The position numbers and the translations under genes are program-made. The notes under the pieces were generated by a model that saw only the letters and a program-made list of their open reading frames with translations, ran no database searches and was not told the DNA's origin. From Halieaceae bacterium UBA4438 (GTDB lineage: Bacteria; Pseudomonadota; Gammaproteobacteria; Pseudomonadales; Halieaceae), in assembly GCA_002390485.1 (NCBI GenBank), contig DGPO01000058.1, positions 1 to 10,052 of the forward strand: a stretch of 10,052 nt of DNA, written 5' to 3'. Shown here piece by piece: positions 6,584-10,052 of this stretch. How positions within the stretch are numbered: position 1 is the first letter of the stretch; the number at the start of each line of letters is the position of its first letter.

Positions 6584-7627
6584 TTGGTCTTTGGTGAACT
6601 CGAGCAAGAGTGCGCGTGGGTGGCTCGGATCCTAAACTGCGACGCGGGCGCCGTCACGGCAGAGCTTATTGCAGGAGACGCAAGCCCTAGAAAGTTTTAC
6701 CGCATTACCGCGTCACCGGCTCTTGATGTTCAAACCCGGATTCTCATGGTATCGCCAGCGACTGAGAACAACGAACGTTTCGTTCTGGTTCAAGACGTTT
6801 TGGAGCGCGGCGGTGTGAGAGTGCCGAGACTGCTGCGCGCTGATCTTGGCTTGGGCTTTTTCCTCCTTGAAGACCTGGGTGATGTCACTTTGTGGACTGC
6901 ACTGCAGCACCGTCATAGCGAGGCCTTGTATCGGGGAGCGCTGGATACTTTGGCTACATTGCGAGGACTCCCGCTTACCGGTGTGGATCTCCCAATTTAC
7001 GACGCGACGGAGCTTCAGCGAGAACTGGATATCTGCCCGGAGTGGTTTTTTTCAAAGGTATTGGGGCTAACACTCGATGAGACGGCGTTAAACACGTTTA
7101 GGGCTTTCAGTGAATGTTTGGTCGCCGCATCGGTCTCGCAGCCACAGGGCCTTGTGCATCGTGACTTTCACAGCCGAAATTTGATGGTGTTGGGCAGTAA
7201 TGTCTCGCCGGCGGTCATCGACTTTCAGGACGCCATCATAGGACCGCTCACCTACGATGCCGTGTCATTGTTAAAAGACGTCTACATCGTCTGGCCACGT
7301 GAGCGACAGCTGGAGTGGTTAGCCTTTTACTGGGAGTCTCTTGTCTCGCTGGATCATTTGCCGGCTGACAGCTGGGCTGAATTTGTCCGGTGCTACGACC
7401 TGATTGGACTTCAACGGCACATCAAAATACTGGGTGTTTTTTCGCGACTTTGGCTAAGGGATCACAAGCCCAGTTACATGGCCGACATCTCTGTGGTTGT
7501 GGGGTATATCGAGGAGGCCTGTGCTCTGTACGCGGAAGCGTTTCCTGAGATCGGGGAGTTCTGGCGCTGGTTTGAGGCTTATGCCCTGCCGCAGGCGACA
7601 CAGGCTGCCTGGTATAAAACGGCATGA
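6584..7627 (+). CDS. amgK: N-acetylmuramate/N-acetylglucosamine kinase AmgK (aminoglycoside phosphotransferase fold)
   Basis: AmgK phosphorylates the anomeric hydroxyl of MurNAc (and GlcNAc) with ATP, giving MurNAc-alpha-1-phosphate in the peptidoglycan recycling bypass known from Pseudomonas. The 347-residue protein has the kinase fold of choline and aminoglycoside kinases: DASPRKFYRI near the N-terminus (32-41, nucleotide-binding lobe), the hinge-like FLLEDLGD (93-100), the catalytic loop HRDFHSRNLM (192-201, Asp194) and the metal-binding VIDFQDA (211-217, Asp213) followed by GPLTYDAVSLLKD, which is characteristic of AmgK. I chose the TTG at 6584 for its strong ribosome-binding site and family-like length; ATG 6548 (359 residues) and ATG 6476 (383) are alternatives. 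The stop overlaps murU as ATGA, indicating a coupled pair. It is divergent from lptD, as in Pseudomonas. Function is inferred from motif pattern and neighbour and is well supported. Confidence 0.93.
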   Translation: MVFGELEQECAWVARILNCDAGAVTAELIAGDASPRKFYRITASPALDVQTRILMVSPATENNERFVLVQDVLERGGVRVPRLLRADLGLGFFLLEDLGDVTLWTALQHRHSEALYRGALDTLATLRGLPLTGVDLPIYDATELQRELDICPEWFFSKVLGLTLDETALNTFRAFSECLVAASVSQPQGLVHRDFHSRNLMVLGSNVSPAVIDFQDAIIGPLTYDAVSLLKDVYIVWPRERQLEWLAFYWESLVSLDHLPADSWAEFVRCYDLIGLQRHIKILGVFSRLWLRDHKPSYMADISVVVGYIEEACALYAEAFPEIGEFWRWFEAYALPQATQAAWYKTA

Positions 7628-8292
7628 AGCACGCCATTATTCTCGCCGCCGGCGAAGGTCGTCGAATGAGGCCGCTCACCAACACGCGGCCCAAACCGCT
7701 CATTAAAGTCGGGGGAAAATCCCTGCTTGAGCGTCATATCGAAGGCCTCTCTGCAGCTGGATTTACAGACATCGTCGTCAACGCGTCGTATTTTGCATCG
7801 CAGATTGTCGATTTTTGTCACGATCGACAGTTCGGAGACGCGCGAGTCACTGTGGTTGTCGAGGAGACGCCGCTTGAGACCGCGGGTGGCATTGTCAATG
7901 CTCTGCCTTTGTTGGGTGAGTGTCCATTTGCGGTGGTAAACGGCGATGTCTATGCCGACTTTCCATTTGCCCGACTGCAAGCGCTTGATTTACAGGAGGA
8001 CCTTGCTCATTTGGTAATGGTCCCAAACCCAGCACATCACCCTGTAGGTGATTTTGTCTTGGAACAGGGGCGCTTGTTGGCACTCGGTCAGTCCCGAGTG
8101 ACGTATGCAGGGCTGTCAGTCATGAGCCCTGAACTATTCGACGGTATTAGACCGGGTAAGACGGCGCTGCGTCCGCTGCTCGACACGGCCATGACCCAAG
8201 CGCGATTGTCCGGGCAGCTTTGGGGTGGACTGTGGTCAGATGTGGGTACACCAGCGCGACTCCGAGCGCTAGAAAATAAGCTCGATCAATAG
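7624..8292 (+). CDS. murU: N-acetylmuramate-alpha-1-phosphate uridylyltransferase MurU
   Basis: MurU transfers UMP from UTP to MurNAc-alpha-1-phosphate to form UDP-MurNAc. It thereby feeds recycled cell-wall sugar back into peptidoglycan synthesis without MurA, the fosfomycin target. The 222-residue protein is a compact sugar-1-phosphate nucleotidyltransferase without the C-terminal beta-helix found in GlmU-type enzymes. Signatures are LAAGEGRRMRPLT then PKPLIKV (nucleotide-binding loop, residues 7-28), ETPLETAGGI (81-90, sugar-nucleotide binding), NGDV with the metal-binding Asp108, and WSDVGTP with Asp206. The start codon shares ATGA with the amgK stop and has no Shine-Dalgarno sequence of its own, so translation is probably coupled. 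On sequence alone a glucose- or mannose-1-phosphate nucleotidyltransferase is possible, but the size and amgK partner point to MurU. Confidence 0.92.
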   Translation: MKHAIILAAGEGRRMRPLTNTRPKPLIKVGGKSLLERHIEGLSAAGFTDIVVNASYFASQIVDFCHDRQFGDARVTVVVEETPLETAGGIVNALPLLGECPFAVVNGDVYADFPFARLQALDLQEDLAHLVMVPNPAHHPVGDFVLEQGRLLALGQSRVTYAGLSVMSPELFDGIRPGKTALRPLLDTAMTQARLSGQLWGGLWSDVGTPARLRALENKLDQ

Positions 8293-8368
8293 CGGCGCGA
8301 GCTCACATTACTGGTGACTGGGGTCAACGCGCTTTACACTATGCGGCTTTAGCTTATTGGACTTTACA

Positions 8369-9040
8369 ATGCGTGATTACTTGATTGCTCCCTCGATCCT
8401 CGCGGCAGACTTTGCCCGACTGGGTGAAGACGTCAGTGCTGTTTTGGACGCAGGTGCCGATATTGTTCACTTCGATGTGATGGATAACCACTATGTACCC
8501 AACTTGTCCGTAGGCCCCATGGTGTGCAGTGCGCTGAGAGACTATGGAATTTCTGCGCCGATCGATGTGCACCTGATGGTTCAGCCGGTCGATGCGCTGG
8601 TGGGTATGTTTGCCGATGCCGGTGCGTCTTACATTACCTTTCATCCCGAGGCCTCTACCCACGTGGATAGAACGCTTCAACTCATTCGCAACGCAGGCTG
8701 TAAAGCAGGTCTGGTTTTTAATCCTGCAACCCGTCTCGATGCGCTCAAATACGTACTGGATAAGATTGATATGGTTCTTCTCATGTCGGTAAATCCCGGT
8801 TTTGGCGGTCAGTCATTTATACCGATGACGCTGGATAAGTTGCGTGAGGCACGTTCGCTGATTGATGAGTCCGGCTTGGATATTCGTCTGGAGGTCGACG
8901 GTGGTGTGAGTCCTGCAAATATCCGGCAGGCTGCAGAGGCTGGCGCAGACACATTCGTTGCCGGTTCGGCGATTTTCAGCAAGCCCGACTACGCTGAAGT
9001 GATCAAAACCATGCGCGATGAGTTGGCTTTAGTGAAATGA
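8369..9040 (+). CDS. rpe: Ribulose-phosphate 3-epimerase
   Basis: Rpe interconverts D-ribulose 5-phosphate and D-xylulose 5-phosphate in the pentose phosphate pathway. The 223-residue TIM barrel begins [20 protein letters not shown], almost identical to the E. coli start, which is why I prefer ATG 8369 over the in-frame TTG at 8357. Metal and catalytic residues expected in the family are present: His34 and Asp36 in VHFDVMD, His68 in DVHLMV, and Asp177 in LEVDGGV. The phosphate-binding loops VNPGFGGQ (141-148) and VAGSAIF (197-203) are intact. GGA lies seven bases upstream of the ATG. The gene follows murU after 76 bases and overlaps trpE as ATGA. It is normal for its family in length and motifs. 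Confidence 0.97.
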   Translation: MRDYLIAPSILAADFARLGEDVSAVLDAGADIVHFDVMDNHYVPNLSVGPMVCSALRDYGISAPIDVHLMVQPVDALVGMFADAGASYITFHPEASTHVDRTLQLIRNAGCKAGLVFNPATRLDALKYVLDKIDMVLLMSVNPGFGGQSFIPMTLDKLREARSLIDESGLDIRLEVDGGVSPANIRQAAEAGADTFVAGSAIFSKPDYAEVIKTMRDELALVK

Positions 9041-10052
9041 CCCAGTCGTTGAGTCAGGCTCAATTTGAAGCGCTCGCTTGCGAGGGGTATTCCCGTGTCC
9101 CCGTGACGAGAACGCTGTTGGCAGACACTGAAACACCCCTGTCGACCTATGCAAAGCTTTGCGACAAGCCTTATTCATTTTTGTTCGAATCGGTCGAGGG
9201 CGGCGAAAAGTGGAGCCGTTACTCCATCGTGGGATTACCCGCTCGGCATCGATTTGCTGTTGAGGGCGCCACTATTTCACGGTTTACGAATGACCAACTG
9301 ACCTGCACTTACGAGACCGCTGATCCTCTTCAGGACATTGAGACGCTTCATCAGTCTGAAAATAGTGCACCGCTTGAGTCCCTCCCTGTCTTTCACGGTG
9401 GGTGGGTCGGTTATTTTGGCTATGACACGGTTCGTTATGTCGAGCCAAAGTTATCGGGTTCGGCCAACAAAGACACAATGGGAACTCCAGATATCTTGCT
9501 GGTGCTGGCTGAGGAGGTTGTGGTTTTTGACAACCTGCGCGGCACGCTGACCTTAATTGTAAATGCCGATACGTCACAAGCTGGTGCGTTTGAGCGCGCG
9601 ACTGAGCGCCTCGCTGAACTCGAGCTACGACTGGCGGAGCCCATGCCGGCACTCTCCAACGTTGAGCTCGGCGCGATTGACACGACCGAGATTGAATCAA
9701 GGGTTGAATTTGAGACCCAACAATCGACCTTTGAGTCTTGGGTTGCACGAATTAAGGACTACATCCTCGATGGAGACGTGATGCAAGTTGTGGTCTCACA
9801 GCGAATGACACTTCCGTTTACGTCTGATCCAATCAATCTTTATCGGGCGTTACGTCACTTAAACCCGTCGCCTTATTTGTTTTATCTGGATCTTGATGAA
9901 TTCCATATTGTGGGTAGTTCACCTGAAATTTTAGTCCGGTCTGAGCGTGGACAGATTACTGTGCGGCCGATTGCGGGCACGATCCGCAGAGGGTCGGATG
10001 AGGAAGAAGACGCGATGCTAGCTGCGGCGCTGCTTAATGACGAGAAAGAGCG
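9037..10052 (+). CDS. trpE: Anthranilate synthase component I TrpE, N-terminal two thirds, runs off the right edge
   Basis: TrpE converts chorismate to anthranilate using ammonia passed from the glutaminase TrpG, the first committed step of tryptophan synthesis. About 338 codons are visible. The N-terminal domain carries FLFES with Ser52, the counterpart of the LLES motif that binds feedback-inhibiting tryptophan in the family, followed by [22 protein letters not shown] follows. The chorismate-binding domain begins near [15 protein letters not shown] and includes [17 protein letters not shown] and [10 protein letters not shown]. The remaining catalytic part lies outside the window. The ATG is inside the rpe stop (ATGA), so there is no space for a trp leader peptide or attenuator directly ahead; control would have to act further upstream or by feedback inhibition. 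Pabaseptide-like PabB is excluded by the strong TrpE-type N-terminus and overall pattern. Confidence 0.95.
   Translation, partial: MTQSLSQAQFEALACEGYSRVPVTRTLLADTETPLSTYAKLCDKPYSFLFESVEGGEKWSRYSIVGLPARHRFAVEGATISRFTNDQLTCTYETADPLQDIETLHQSENSAPLESLPVFHGGWVGYFGYDTVRYVEPKLSGSANKDTMGTPDILLVLAEEVVVFDNLRGTLTLIVNADTSQAGAFERATERLAELELRLAEPMPALSNVELGAIDTTEIESRVEFETQQSTFESWVARIKDYILDGDVMQVVVSQRMTLPFTSDPINLYRALRHLNPSPYLFYLDLDEFHIVGSSPEILVRSERGQITVRPIAGTIRRGSDEEEDAMLAAALLNDEKE

Noticed and set aside
8357..8368. rpe starting at TTG 8357
   Set aside because: ATG 8369 gives the canonical N-terminus shared with E. coli Rpe, and GGA at suitable spacing; the TTG adds four unconserved residues.
8293..8368. Terminator or strong promoter between murU and rpe
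   Set aside because: I see only a four-base stem (TCAC...GTGA) without a T run, and weak -35/-10 matches (a TTTACA box with no usable -10). Nothing convincing.
9284..9748. 154-residue minus-strand ORF inside trpE
   Set aside because: It lies wholly antisense to trpE, is rich in Gln/Arg/Pro as expected from a complementary frame, and has no recognisable domain.

Overview
The window looks like chromosomal DNA of a gammaproteobacterium. The gene contents and order (lptD-surA-pdxA-rsmA, divergent amgK-murU, rpe-trpE) resemble the corresponding Pseudomonas region. The moderate GC content and protein sequences would fit a marine relative such as the Halieaceae/OM60-NOR5 or Cellvibrionales group, but that placement is inference from memory of protein families, not a search. 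Coding density is very high and no intergenic stretch exceeds about 125 bases.

Layout. Minus strand, read right to left: lptD (outer-membrane LPS translocon), surA (periplasmic chaperone and prolyl isomerase) and pdxA (vitamin B6 synthesis) form a tight cluster. In many gammaproteobacteria this cluster continues directly into rsmA/ksgA (16S rRNA dimethyltransferase). Here it is interrupted at about 345-1814 by two genes: a patatin-like phospholipase on the plus strand, whose 3' end overlaps the 3' end of pdxA by 12 bases, and an H-NS-family nucleoid protein on the minus strand. The two are transcribed divergently from a very AT-rich 123-base spacer. After the H-NS gene, rsmA resumes and runs off the left edge.

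Plus strand from about 6584: amgK and murU (start/stop overlap ATGA) encode the two committed enzymes of the MurNAc recycling bypass, MurNAc to MurNAc-1-P to UDP-MurNAc. They are divergent from lptD. After a 76-base gap come rpe (pentose phosphate pathway) and, by another ATGA overlap, trpE (anthranilate synthase component I), which runs off the right edge. The gph gene that often sits between rpe and trpE in pseudomonads is absent from this position.

Most of the window is conserved housekeeping sequence concerned with envelope assembly, peptidoglycan recycling and cofactor or amino-acid synthesis. The part most worth a second look is the H-NS/patatin pair inside the lptD-to-rsmA cluster, with its repeat-bearing AT-rich shared promoter region. 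The patatin resembles the phospholipase effectors of anti-phage systems (CapV type), but no nucleotide cyclase or other defence partner is encoded here. A defence role is therefore only a hypothesis.
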